Part shown: piece by piece, positions 51,948 through 60,478 of the stretch
Numbering within the stretch: position 1 is the first letter of the stretch
How the letters are laid out: the number at the start of each line of letters is the position of its first letter
Source: an uncultured Sphingomonadales bacterium
GTDB taxonomy: Bacteria > Pseudomonadota > Alphaproteobacteria > Sphingomonadales > Sphingomonadaceae
Direction of reading: 5' to 3'
DNA length: 64,000 nt
Assembly: GCA_937898525.1 (NCBI GenBank)
Contig: CALCBC010000037.1
Span: 24,613 to 88,612 of the forward strand
Notes under the pieces: generated by a model
What the model saw: only the letters and a program-made list of their open reading frames with translations
Databases searched by the model: none
Told to the model about the DNA's origin: nothing
Position numbers and translations under genes: made by a program

Positions 51948-53312
51948 ATGGCATCACGCGCCGACAATATCGCGAGCAATCTGAGCCTCGCCAACTTCTC
52001 CAAGGCGACCGAGCTCAAGCAGCGAATCTGGTTCACGATCGGCGCGCTGATCGTGTTCCGCTTCCTCAGCTTCATTCCGCTGCCGGGCGTCAACCCGCTG
52101 ATCCTGCAGACCTTGTACGACCAGACCCGCGGCGGCATCCTCGACCTGTTCAACACCTTCTCGGGCGGCGGCCTCGAGCGCATGAGCCTGATCGCGCTCG
52201 GCGTGATGCCCTACATCACCGCCTCGATCGTGATCCAGCTCGCCGCGGCGCTCCACCCGACGCTGATGGCGCTCAAGAAGGAAGGCGAGGCCGGGCGCAA
52301 GAAACTCAACCAGTACACCCGTTACGGCACCGTATTCCTGTGTGCGGTTCAGGGCTGGTTCCTCGCCGCGGGCCTCGAGGCCTACGGCGCGCAGAGCGGG
52401 CTGCAGGCCGTGGTCGACCCCGGCCCCATGTTCCGCATCGTCGCGGTGATAAACCTGATCGGCGGGACCATGTTCCTGCTCTGGCTCGGCGAACAGATCA
52501 CCAGCCGCGGCATCGGCAACGGCGTCTCGCTGATCATCATGGCCGGTATCGTTGCCCAGTTCCCGACCTTCATCGCCAACGTGTTCGAGGGCGGCCGGAC
52601 CGGCTCGATCAGCAGTTTCGTGATCGTCGGCCTCGTGGCCATGGTCGTCGGGCTGATCCTGTTCATCTGCTTCATGGAGCGCGCCCAGCGGCGGTTGCTG
52701 GTGCAATACCCGAAGCGAGCGAGCGCTCGCGGGATGATGCAGGCCGACCGCAGTCACCTGCCGCTGAAGCTCAACACGGCGAATGTGATCCCGCCGATCT
52801 TCGCCAGCTCGCTGCTGCTGCTGCCGCTGACGATCACCCAGTTCGCGGGCAACTCTGTTTCGACCGACAGCGCGACCTACGGCATATTGCAGACGCTGAA
52901 CCAGTACCTCGCGCACGGGCAGCCGCTGTACATGGCGCTCTATGCGATCGGCATCATCTTCTTCACGTTCTTCTACACCGCGGTGGTGTTCAACCCCGAG
53001 GAGACCGCTGAGAACCTGAAGAAGAACGGCGGCTTCATTCCCGGCATCCGCCCGGGCAAGCGCACCGCCGAATACCTCGACTACGTGCTGACCCGCATCA
53101 CCGTGATCGGCGCCGCCTACCTGACGCTGGTCTGCGTGCTGCCCGAGTACATGATCGCGCAGACCGGTGTTCCGCTGTTTCTCGGTGGCACCAGCCTGCT
53201 GATCGTGGTCAACGTGACGGTCGACACGATCAGCCAGATCCAGTCGCATCTGCTGGCCCATCAGTATGGCGACCTGATCAAGAAGGCGAAACTCAAAGGT
53301 CGGCTGCGCTGA
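51948..53312 (+). CDS. secY: Sec translocon subunit SecY
   Basis: 454 residues with ten membrane spans. ATG 51948 begins ASRADNIASNLSLANFSKATELKQRIWFTIGALIVFRFLSFIPLPG. Plug and gate regions (GLERMSLIALGVMPYITASIVIQL, YTRYGTVFLC, ANVIPPIFASSLLLLP, NLKKNGGFIPGIRPGKRTAEYL) are normal. It forms the protein channel with SecE and SecG. 133 bp after rplO; adk follows after 25 bp. Confidence 0.98.
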   Translation: MASRADNIASNLSLANFSKATELKQRIWFTIGALIVFRFLSFIPLPGVNPLILQTLYDQTRGGILDLFNTFSGGGLERMSLIALGVMPYITASIVIQLAAALHPTLMALKKEGEAGRKKLNQYTRYGTVFLCAVQGWFLAAGLEAYGAQSGLQAVVDPGPMFRIVAVINLIGGTMFLLWLGEQITSRGIGNGVSLIIMAGIVAQFPTFIANVFEGGRTGSISSFVIVGLVAMVVGLILFICFMERAQRRLLVQYPKRASARGMMQADRSHLPLKLNTANVIPPIFASSLLLLPLTITQFAGNSVSTDSATYGILQTLNQYLAHGQPLYMALYAIGIIFFTFFYTAVVFNPEETAENLKKNGGFIPGIRPGKRTAEYLDYVLTRITVIGAAYLTLVCVLPEYMIAQTGVPLFLGGTSLLIVVNVTVDTISQIQSHLLAHQYGDLIKKAKLKGRLR

Positions 53313-53337
53313 GGTGCGGCGGCGACAGGGGAGTACG

Positions 53338-53988
53338 ATGAACCTGATCCTGCTGGGACCGCCCGGAGCGGGCAAGGGCACCCAGGCCGCACGGCTGGTC
53401 GAGAAGCACGGCATGCGCCAGCTCTCGACCGGCGACATGCTGCGTGCTGCTGTCGCCGCGCAGACGCCGGTCGGGCTCAAGGCCAAAGCGATCATGGACG
53501 CCGGCGAGCTGGTCTCCGACGAGATCGTCTCGGCGCTGATCGACGACGAGCTGGCGGCGATGGGTGAGGGCACCGGGGCGATCTTCGACGGCTATCCCCG
53601 TACCGCGGCGCAGGCCGAGCAGCTTGATGCGATCCTGGCGAAGCACGGACGCAAGCTCGACCGGGTGATCGAACTCGAGGTCGACGAGGACGAGCTCGTA
53701 CGGCGGATCGTCGGGCGCTATTCGTGCGCCAGGTGCGGTGCCGGCTACCACGACGCGTTTCAGCGCCCCGCGGTCGAGGGCGTGTGCGACAAGTGCGGCA
53801 GCACCGAGTTCAAGCGGCGCAAGGACGACAACGAGGAAACCGTGCGCACGCGCATGGCCGAGTACCGCGCCAAGACCGCCCCGATCCTGCCGCTCTACGA
53901 AGCGCGCGGGATCGTCGTGCGGGTCGACGGCATGGCCCCGATCGGCGAAGTCAGTGCGGCGATCGAGGCTGTGATCGCAGGGGCCTAG
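53338..53988 (+). CDS. adk: adenylate kinase, zinc-LID type
   Basis: 216 residues. P-loop LLGPPGAGKGTQAARL, AMP site STGDMLRAAVAAQ, DGYPRTAAQAEQLD. The LID carries CARC and CDKC pairs, a four-Cys zinc site typical of long bacterial adenylate kinases. It converts ATP plus AMP to two ADP. GGGGAG before ATG; it closes the spc transcript with secY. Confidence 0.97.
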   Translation: MNLILLGPPGAGKGTQAARLVEKHGMRQLSTGDMLRAAVAAQTPVGLKAKAIMDAGELVSDEIVSALIDDELAAMGEGTGAIFDGYPRTAAQAEQLDAILAKHGRKLDRVIELEVDEDELVRRIVGRYSCARCGAGYHDAFQRPAVEGVCDKCGSTEFKRRKDDNEETVRTRMAEYRAKTAPILPLYEARGIVVRVDGMAPIGEVSAAIEAVIAGA

Positions 53989-54353
53989 GCAGCGCTGCCG
54001 CCTCTCTCCACCGACGGCCTGCCGTCGAATGCGTTCTTCCCCCTCCGCCTTGCGGGGAAAGAGAAGGGCGAGACGGTTTTGACGAAACGTTAATTCTGGT
54101 GTAGCAAACCGTCATCGGACAGCCGGCGGCCCGTGTTCCGGGCCTGCGCCGGCATTTGCGCGTTTCACTGTTGACGGCGTACCCGATTCGCCGTAAGCGC
54201 GCCGCTCATTCGACAGTCGCGGGGAGTCGGCAGGCAGGCCTCATGTGTCTGACCAGTCGGCCGTTTTGCCGTTCGGGTGCCGGGTGTTGACAGCGATGAG
54301 ATAGGAGACGCCCGCCTGTCGGAGCCGTCTCCTGTGGAGCATGGAGAAAATAG
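53989..54353 (+). promoter_or_regulatory. adk–rpsM intergenic region with promoters and leader hairpins
   Basis: 365 bp without a gene. A strong stem (GCCGGC-GGCCCG paired with CGGGCC and GCCGGC, 54122-54153) may end adk mRNA, though only ATTTGCGCGTTT follows. Two promoter candidates are TTGACG-N17-TAGCAA (54079-54107) and TTGACG-N17-TAAGCG (54171-54199). A leader hairpin AGGAGACG/CGTCTCCT (54303-54333) lies about 20 nt before the rpsM start and may be a regulatory target. Confidence 0.4.
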
Positions 54354-54722
54354 TTGGCACGTATCGCCGGAGTTAATCTTCCGACTAACAAGCGCGTGAT
54401 CGTCGCGCTGACCTACATTCACGGCATCGGGGCGACGACGGCGAAGAAGATCGCCGACAAGCTCGGCATCGACCACTCCCGCCGCATCCAGGACCTCAGC
54501 GACGCCGAAGTGCTGCAGATCCGCGAGACGATCGACGCCGAGTACACGGTCGAGGGCGACCTGCGGCGCGACACCGCGATGAACATCAAGCGGCTGATGG
54601 ACCTCGCCTGCTACCGCGGCCTGCGCCACCGCAAGGGCCTCCCCGTCCGCGGCCAGCGCACCCACACCAACGCACGCACCCGCAAGGGCAAGGCCAAGCC
54701 GATCGCCGGCAAGAAGAAGTAG
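54354..54722 (+). CDS. rpsM: ribosomal protein uS13
   Basis: 122 residues. The start is TTG at 54354, because ARIAGVNLPTNKRVIVALTYIHGIGATTAKKI begins there and GGAG is upstream; no ATG or GTG fits. Body and basic tail are normal: CYRGLRHRKGLPVRGQRTHTNARTRKGKAKPIAGKKK. S13 contacts P-site tRNA and the L5/L31 bridges. A TTG start is unusual for an r-protein and may limit or regulate its translation. Confidence 0.97.
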   Translation: MARIAGVNLPTNKRVIVALTYIHGIGATTAKKIADKLGIDHSRRIQDLSDAEVLQIRETIDAEYTVEGDLRRDTAMNIKRLMDLACYRGLRHRKGLPVRGQRTHTNARTRKGKAKPIAGKKK

Positions 54723-54733
54723 GCCATGACGCG

Positions 54734-54795
54734 TCCTTCCTCCATCCTTCGACAGGCCCGCGACGAGCGGCGTCGGGGGAGGGACCGGAAGGACC
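54734..54795. other. rpsM–rpsK spacer with inverted repeat
   Basis: GTCCTTCC (54734-54741) and GGAAGGAC (54788-54795) are 8-nt inverted arms within the 117-bp gap. No ORF or promoter was recognised; CATCCTTCGACAGG inside resembles a dispersed repeat fragment. Confidence 0.4.
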
Positions 54796-54839
54796 GACGG
54801 ACCGCTTCTCCGACAAAGATCTAGGACAGGACACACCCC

Positions 54840-55229
54840 ATGGCCCGCGAACCCCAGCGCATCAAGCGCCGCGAACGCAAGAACATCTCCAGCGGCGTCG
54901 CCCACGTCAACGCCAGCTTCAACAACACCATGATCACCATCACCGACGCCCAGGGCAACGCGATCTCGTGGTCCTCGGCCGGCATGATGGGCTTCAAGGG
55001 CAGCCGCAAGAGCACCCCTTACGCCGCCCAGGTCGCCGCCGACGACGCCGGCAAGAAGGCCGCCGAACACGGCGTCCGCACGCTCGAAGTCGAGATCAAG
55101 GGCCCCGGCTCCGGCCGCGAGAGCGCGCTGCGCGCCCTGCAAGCCGTCGGCTTCACCATCACCTCGATCCGCGACGTGACCCCGATCCCGCACAACGGCG
55201 TGAGGCCGAGCAAGCGGCGCCGCGTCTGA
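54840..55229 (+). CDS. rpsK: ribosomal protein uS11
   Basis: 129 residues: EPQRIKRRERKNISSGVAHVNASFNNTMITITDAQGNAISWSSAGMMGFKGSRKSTPYAAQVAADDAGKKA, ending TPIPHNGVRPSKRRRV. S11 sits on the 30S platform by the mRNA exit. The ATG is not preceded by a consensus SD; ACACACCCC is upstream. Confidence 0.97.
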   Translation: MAREPQRIKRRERKNISSGVAHVNASFNNTMITITDAQGNAISWSSAGMMGFKGSRKSTPYAAQVAADDAGKKAAEHGVRTLEVEIKGPGSGRESALRALQAVGFTITSIRDVTPIPHNGVRPSKRRRV

Positions 55230-55338
55230 TCGATTTCCCGGCGGCTCCCCGGGGCCGCCAGCAGAATTCGCATCGGCCGCGGCGCCCCCGGCGCCCGCGG
55301 CCGCTGCCACTAGGAAACACTCCCAAGAGGGGAATCCC

Positions 55339-56394
55339 ATGTCCGTCAATACGAAGAACTGGCAGGAACTGAAGAAGCCCAACAGCCTCGAGGTGAAGGC
55401 CGGCGCCGACGCCAAGCGCAAGGCGACCTTCGTCGCCGAGCCGCTCGAGCGGGGGTTCGGCCTGACGCTCGGCAACGCGCTGCGCCGGGTGCTCCTGTCC
55501 AGCCTTCAGGGTGCCGCGATCACCTCGATCAAGATCGAGAACGTGCTGCACGAGTTCTCGAGCCTCGCCGGGGTGCGCGAGGACGTCACCGACATCGTGC
55601 TCAACGTCAAGCAGATCGCGCTCAGGATGGAGGGCGAGGGCCCCAAGCGGCTGCAGCTCAGCGCGACCGGCCCGGGCGAGGTGACCGCGGGCGACATCGC
55701 GGTGACCGGCGACATCGAGGTGCTCAACAAGGACCTGGTGATCTGCCACCTCGACGAGGGGGCGACGCTGAACATGGAGCTGACCGCGGACACCGGCAAG
55801 GGCTACGTGCCGGCGGTGCAGAACCGGCCGGCTGACGCGCCGATCGGGCTGATCCCGGTCGACAGCCTGTACTCGCCGATCCGCCAGGTGAGCTACAAGG
55901 TCGAGAACGCGCGCGTCGGACAGGAGCTCGACTACGACAAGCTGAGCCTGACGGTGGAGACCGACGGCACGGTGACGCCGGAGGACGCGGTGGCCTATGC
56001 CGCGCGCATCCTGCAGGACCAGCTGACGCTGTTCGTGCACTTCGAGGACGGGATCCCGCAGCCGGTGCCGACGATGATCGGCATGGCCGCGCAGCCCGAG
56101 GAGAGCGACGCCAACCAGCTCAACCGCTACCTGCTGAAGAAGGTCGACGAGCTCGAGCTGTCGGTGCGCTCGGCCAACTGCCTGAAGAACGACAACATCA
56201 TCTACATCGGCGACCTGGTGCAGAAGACCGAGGCCGAGATGCTGCGCACGCCGAACTTCGGGCGCAAGAGCCTGAACGAGATCAAGGAAGTGCTGAGCTC
56301 GATGGGCCTGCGGCTGGGGATGGACATCCCCGGCTGGCCGCCGGAGAACATCGAGGAGATGGCGAAGAAGCTCGAGCAGGAGCTGCTGGGGTAA
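55339..56394 (+). CDS. rpoA: RNA polymerase alpha subunit
   Basis: 351 residues. The N-terminal dimerisation domain (FVAEPLERGFGLTLGNALRRVLLSSLQGAAIT, HEFSSLAGVREDVTDIVLNVKQ) and alpha-CTD (ELELSVRSANCLKNDNIIYIGDLVQKTEAEMLRTPNFGRKSLNEIKEVLSSMGLRLGM) are complete. An intrinsic terminator follows within 60 bp. The usual next gene, rplQ, is not present here. Confidence 0.98.
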   Translation: MSVNTKNWQELKKPNSLEVKAGADAKRKATFVAEPLERGFGLTLGNALRRVLLSSLQGAAITSIKIENVLHEFSSLAGVREDVTDIVLNVKQIALRMEGEGPKRLQLSATGPGEVTAGDIAVTGDIEVLNKDLVICHLDEGATLNMELTADTGKGYVPAVQNRPADAPIGLIPVDSLYSPIRQVSYKVENARVGQELDYDKLSLTVETDGTVTPEDAVAYAARILQDQLTLFVHFEDGIPQPVPTMIGMAAQPEESDANQLNRYLLKKVDELELSVRSANCLKNDNIIYIGDLVQKTEAEMLRTPNFGRKSLNEIKEVLSSMGLRLGMDIPGWPPENIEEMAKKLEQELLG

Positions 56395-56403
56395 GGCCTG
56401 GCG

Positions 56404-56886
56404 CTACGCTTGTGGAGACATCGAGAGGGCCGCCGCGAGGCGGCCCTTTCTTTTCGGCCTCTCGACCACAGGGCGCAGAAAGGACAACAATGTCGCTGCC
56501 AGCGCTCGTTGATTGGTAGTTTCGCATTCCCAGACGACCAGAACATCCCAGCCCAACTCGCGAAGTTCGGTCAATCGCGCGGCGTCCCTAGCCACGTTTC
56601 TTAGGAATTTCTCCTGCCAGTATTCGGCTCGGGTTTTGGGTGACGTCGCTCGCGCGCAGCCTGGATGTCTGTGCCAAAAGCAGCCATGGACGAAGATCGC
56701 CTTTCTCAGACGCGGGAAGACTAAGTCAGGTGAGCCGGGAAGGTCTCGTCGGTGCAATCGGAAACGATATCCCAGCTCATGGGCGACCCTTCGGACTCGT
56801 AGCTCCGGTTCGCTATGTTTGGTACGAACTCTTGCCATCAGATTTCGTCGTTGGGCCGGTACGTCGGCAAAAAGGGGGGTGGTCAT
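56404..56886 (-). CDS. vsr: Vsr-type very short patch repair / DNA mismatch endonuclease
   Basis: 160 residues. Vsr features: RNLMARVRTKHSEPELRVRRVAHELGYRFRLHRRDLPGSPDLVFPRLRKAIFVHGCFWHRHPGC, with catalytic-Asp candidate D54 (PGSPD), H67 and H72 and a zinc-type Cys/His set, and EYWQEKFLRNVARD, LGWDVLVVWECE. Vsr proteins nick T:G mismatches that arise from 5-methylcytosine deamination and typically travel with a C5 methyltransferase, as here (62628). The coding end contains the rpoA terminator. Divergent from the GHKL gene with a 62-bp gap. Confidence 0.85.
   Translation of the reverse strand: MTTPLFADVPAQRRNLMARVRTKHSEPELRVRRVAHELGYRFRLHRRDLPGSPDLVFPRLRKAIFVHGCFWHRHPGCARATSPKTRAEYWQEKFLRNVARDAARLTELRELGWDVLVVWECETTNQRALAATLLSFLRPVVERPKRKGRLAAALSMSPQA
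56426..56454 (+). terminator. rpoA intrinsic terminator inside the vsr 3' end
   Basis: AGGGCCGCC and GGCGGCCCT (9-bp stem, GCGA tetraloop) followed by TTCTTTT on the + strand. It ends the alpha operon after rpoA. It also lies within the last codons of vsr on the minus strand, where it does not give a T-tract. Confidence 0.85.
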
Positions 56887-56948
56887 GTCGCTCCAATTGA
56901 TTCGGCGTTTTTGCGCGGCTAGCCACTGGTAATGGAGGCGGGGATCCT

Positions 56949-59183
56949 TTGATCGAGCGTTTTACCGTCGATGCAGCGCTCCTGCGAGAGCTGGGCGAAC
57001 GCCTGATTGGACGGCCGCACATCGCGATAGCCGAACTCGTCAAGAATGCGTACGATGCTGACGCGTTCACTTGCGAACTCACGATCACAGGAGATGTGAT
57101 TGAAGTGGCCGACAACGGCCACGGAATGACGCTTGAGCAGTTCCGCCTCTTCTATCTCCGGTTAGCTTCGCAAAACAAGCGAGAGCGGGAGAAGTCACCT
57201 AGACTCAAGCGCCCGCTCACCGGTTCGAAAGGGGTGGGGCGACTTGCGGCTCAGTTTCTTGGTCGAAGACTGAAGATCTACTCAGCTCATGAGGACGACC
57301 CTGAGCATGCGCTGGTCGCACGGGTCAACTGGAATCGGATCAATCCCGGCGAAGACCTCGCTGACTTTCGCGTGATTGTTCGGAAGGTGCCGCGCGCCAT
57401 GGTTCCTGACTTTCCTGAGGAAAGCTGCTTCGGAACCCGAATTCGCATTGAACAGCTTTGGGAACCGGTCAACGCGGAAGCGATCGCTGACTTGGGCCGA
57501 GAGGTCTGGTCTTTGCGATCTCCCTTTAGGGTTGCGGCAAGGGGCGCAGAGCCTCGTGACTGGCGCAGTTTCGATGTGGTCCTGCAGTCAGATCGGCCAC
57601 TCGCTCAGGAGTTGTTTGACGATATACTTCATGAGCTAACGGAGTCTGTCTGGCGAGCGCGTATCACCGGGCGAGTTCGTAACGGCCGCAGCACTGGTAT
57701 TGCTGAGATTGAGATCGAATTTCGATCGAATTATCCAACTAACGCGCCTGCGCGCGTTTATCGAGACCAGCTTCACCTTTCATCTCTTAGGAGCGCCGAT
57801 ACGGAGGCGGAGGCAGGTCGCGTCAGTGAGAAGCCACTGATCGATCATGTGGATTTTACCATCCATGTCTTTCGATTGGAACGCATGCAACCAAAGCGAG
57901 TTCCGCTCCCTGCTCTCCGGGATTACCTAGGACGCTTTGGAAGTGTCTCGGTTTATGACGCCGGATTCCGTTTGCCCTACTACGGCATCGAGAATGATTG
58001 GTTAAAGAACGGAGCTGATCATGCGCGTCGTCTATCTACGTCGGAGTTACTACCTTCGAAGTGGAACATTGACGCGAGATACATGCTAGATTTGCCTGAA
58101 CCACGTCGAATTTTTGGATGGGTCGAAATTGATACAAATCATGAGGCGAGGAAATGGGATAGAGTAAATCCGGCCGAGTATCTGCAGATTCAGGCTGGGC
58201 GTGATCGGTTGGTCGGCAATACAGCTTACAACCAACTTGCAGCACTGGTCCGTTACTCCTTGGACCTATATGCGAACCGCTATCGCGCAAGACTTATAAA
58301 GGCTCAGGAGGCTTCAGAAGACACAGAACCGGCGCGAAGGAAGTATTCTCGAATTCGAGAAATACTTTCTGAAAATAAAGACGTGATTCCGGTGCAGGTT
58401 CGAAAGGACCTGGAAGCTCTCGCGATGTCCGCCGAGCGATCGGCGGCTGCAAGCGAGAAGCTGTTCGACGCTCGCACCGTGGCGCTTGCGCCACTTGCCG
58501 CGGCCGGACTCGCGGCGCTTGGTCTGACCCACGAGCTGGCTCGCGAATCCCGGCTACTAGAGCGGACGCGACGACGTCTGGAGCAAATGGCGCGAAAGCA
58601 TAACCTGCCCGAGTTGACCGAGGCCGCTGAGGAGCTTGGCTCTTCACTACAGCGCCTTCGCTCGCTTCAAGGCCTTTTTGCGCCTCTACTTACGGAGGAG
58701 GATCGGGAAGGCGACAATCGCCTTCGCGTTAAACCGATTGCGCTACAAGTTGCAGACTCGATGAGACCCTTGACGCCTGGAATGAAGATCGATGTTAATG
58801 TTGACGAAGACCTTCGCTTCCCACCCGCTCCGCTCGCGGCGTGGAGCGCCGTGTTGCAAAACGTAATTGCCAACAGTTGGAACGCCAGTCTCGGTACCGA
58901 GGAAGCGGTCGTGTTCATCGAGGGTGGTTCGAACGCACGGGAAGAGTGGATTTGGATCAGCGACAAAGGAGTAGGAGTAGAGCTGGGTGGCTCAGATAGA
59001 CTGTTCGATGCGTTCGAGCGCGCGCTCGAGGTCGCGCCGGAGCACTCAGGTGTTGTGATCGGTGGCCAAGGCATGGGGCTCGCCATCGTTAGATTGCTGT
59101 GCAACAAGTACGGGTGTGACGTGGCTTTCGTAGAACCCGAGGACGGCTTCGCGACTACTTTACAAATCAGTTGGAAGGCCTGA
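56949..59183 (+). CDS. dual-GHKL ATPase with DHp-like centre (MORC/Hsp90-like plus histidine-kinase-like)
   Basis: 744 residues from a TTG with GGAGG 10 nt upstream. N-terminal GHKL ATPase: N-box IAELVKNAYDADA (29-38), G1 ADNGHGM (54-60), G2 TGSKGVGRLA (91-99). A long middle (about 110-480) lacks recognised domains. A helical segment has LTHELARES (H528) like a kinase dimerisation-phosphoacceptor helix, then a second GHKL with N-box NVIANSWNAS (638-647), G1 SDKGVGV (671-677) and G2 GGQGMGL (705-711). Two ATPases in one chain is unusual. The stop region overlaps the receiver-like gene's ribosome-binding site. Lower GC than ribosomal neighbours. Function unknown; defence or signalling suggested by context. 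Confidence 0.7.
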   Translation: MIERFTVDAALLRELGERLIGRPHIAIAELVKNAYDADAFTCELTITGDVIEVADNGHGMTLEQFRLFYLRLASQNKREREKSPRLKRPLTGSKGVGRLAAQFLGRRLKIYSAHEDDPEHALVARVNWNRINPGEDLADFRVIVRKVPRAMVPDFPEESCFGTRIRIEQLWEPVNAEAIADLGREVWSLRSPFRVAARGAEPRDWRSFDVVLQSDRPLAQELFDDILHELTESVWRARITGRVRNGRSTGIAEIEIEFRSNYPTNAPARVYRDQLHLSSLRSADTEAEAGRVSEKPLIDHVDFTIHVFRLERMQPKRVPLPALRDYLGRFGSVSVYDAGFRLPYYGIENDWLKNGADHARRLSTSELLPSKWNIDARYMLDLPEPRRIFGWVEIDTNHEARKWDRVNPAEYLQIQAGRDRLVGNTAYNQLAALVRYSLDLYANRYRARLIKAQEASEDTEPARRKYSRIREILSENKDVIPVQVRKDLEALAMSAERSAAASEKLFDARTVALAPLAAAGLAALGLTHELARESRLLERTRRRLEQMARKHNLPELTEAAEELGSSLQRLRSLQGLFAPLLTEEDREGDNRLRVKPIALQVADSMRPLTPGMKIDVNVDEDLRFPPAPLAAWSAVLQNVIANSWNASLGTEEAVVFIEGGSNAREEWIWISDKGVGVELGGSDRLFDAFERALEVAPEHSGVVIGGQGMGLAIVRLLCNKYGCDVAFVEPEDGFATTLQISWKA

Positions 59184-59185
59184 AT

Positions 59186-60475
59186 GTGAACGTACTCGTT
59201 TGCGATGATCGTGACGACGCTGACATTGTGGCGGCAATCAATGATGCGACTGGAGCTCGAAACCTTTCAGTTAAGGCAGTAACTCTGGTCGGCACAACAC
59301 TCGGAGAGAAAATAGTTGAATTCTTTGATCAAGTCCGAGAGCTTCTGGACGGGAAAGGCGAAATCAGAGAAATTAAATCTGCCTTTGATTCCGCTGAAAT
59401 TGTATTGCTTGATTATGGACTGACGACGTTGCCCGGATTCAAGGTTCGGCTCACTGCTGATATGGTCGCTGGCTATATCCGTGCGTTTTCCGACGCCGCG
59501 TATGTTGTGGCATTGAACAAGAATCCGAATATTGACTTCGACCTGAAGTATTTGCTTGGTGACTTTGATACGCGTGCAGACCTTGCCTTACGGACGGAGC
59601 ACCTCGGGGAACCCGGTCTTTGGGACGGACAGAACGACAGCGATACCGACTTCTGCCCTTGGTACTGGCCTAAGCTATGTCGGGCGCCAGGTCGGAGAAC
59701 TCAACAGATTGACGTGGTGGAGCAGAACCTCGACGCCTCTATCTTGCATACTCTTCGCTTTCCGCCCGAAGTTCTTCCCCATCTCTCGCGTCAAGCGATC
59801 GCGTTTCTATCTCCCCTTGCGGATGACGAGCACGAAGGGGCGCCCGAAGCCGAAGCAATGAGCGTTGCAAATATTACATTCTGGAATCACTTCCAGAGAT
59901 CGAACCGCACTCTGCCGAGGAACGATCGGGAAGCGCTTCTGCGGCGGTACGGCGCCAATCTCGAAGACAGCGCGCCACCAAAAGACCCCGCTCTACGAAA
60001 GATTGCAGCGCGAGTCGTTGCGGGAGAACTCGACTTCTGGTTCCGGCGAGATATTCTCGGGCCCCAAAAGCTCCTAATCGATCCACCACATCTTCAGGCG
60101 TGGCTGCGTTTCCGTGATGGCGAGGACGCTGATGACCTGTCAGCCTGGAATAGAACAGCCGTCGAACTTCAGGAGCCGTATGGGCTAGACTCAAGGATCG
60201 TCGCGGCATTGCCAGAGCAGGCGAAGTTTGTAGATCAACCTTGGACCGACTGTCCGGCATTTTGGCTTCCCCTCATAGAAGAAGACGAGGGATTCGACAA
60301 AATCCTTGAGAATGCGAACCGTACGTCTAATTATGTTTTCTGCGAAGACATTCGTCGCTTCTTGCCCCGGTCTGAATGCACTCGGTTTGTGAGCGAGCTG
60401 ACCAAGGGAATAGATGTGCGATATGTCAAGAAACTTGACAAACAGTATTCTCCGGCAAGTCAATTTGCATTCTAA
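59186..60475 (+). CDS. receiver-domain-like protein, partner of the dual ATPase
   Basis: 429 residues from GTG 59186; GGAAGG 7 nt upstream lies in the last codons of the ATPase gene, so the two are coupled. The first about 110 residues look like a response-regulator receiver: NVLVCDDRDD (acidic pair D7, D8), a strand EIVLLDYGL with phosphoacceptor candidate D76, and VVALNK with a possible conserved Lys. The segment between first and third strands is longer than in standard receivers. The remaining 300 or so residues (with a Trp-rich CPWYWPKLC piece) match no domain I know. Possibly an output or effector controlled by the ATPase. Confidence 0.6.
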   Translation: MNVLVCDDRDDADIVAAINDATGARNLSVKAVTLVGTTLGEKIVEFFDQVRELLDGKGEIREIKSAFDSAEIVLLDYGLTTLPGFKVRLTADMVAGYIRAFSDAAYVVALNKNPNIDFDLKYLLGDFDTRADLALRTEHLGEPGLWDGQNDSDTDFCPWYWPKLCRAPGRRTQQIDVVEQNLDASILHTLRFPPEVLPHLSRQAIAFLSPLADDEHEGAPEAEAMSVANITFWNHFQRSNRTLPRNDREALLRRYGANLEDSAPPKDPALRKIAARVVAGELDFWFRRDILGPQKLLIDPPHLQAWLRFRDGEDADDLSAWNRTAVELQEPYGLDSRIVAALPEQAKFVDQPWTDCPAFWLPLIEEDEGFDKILENANRTSNYVFCEDIRRFLPRSECTRFVSELTKGIDVRYVKKLDKQYSPASQFAF

Positions 60476-60478
60476 GAG

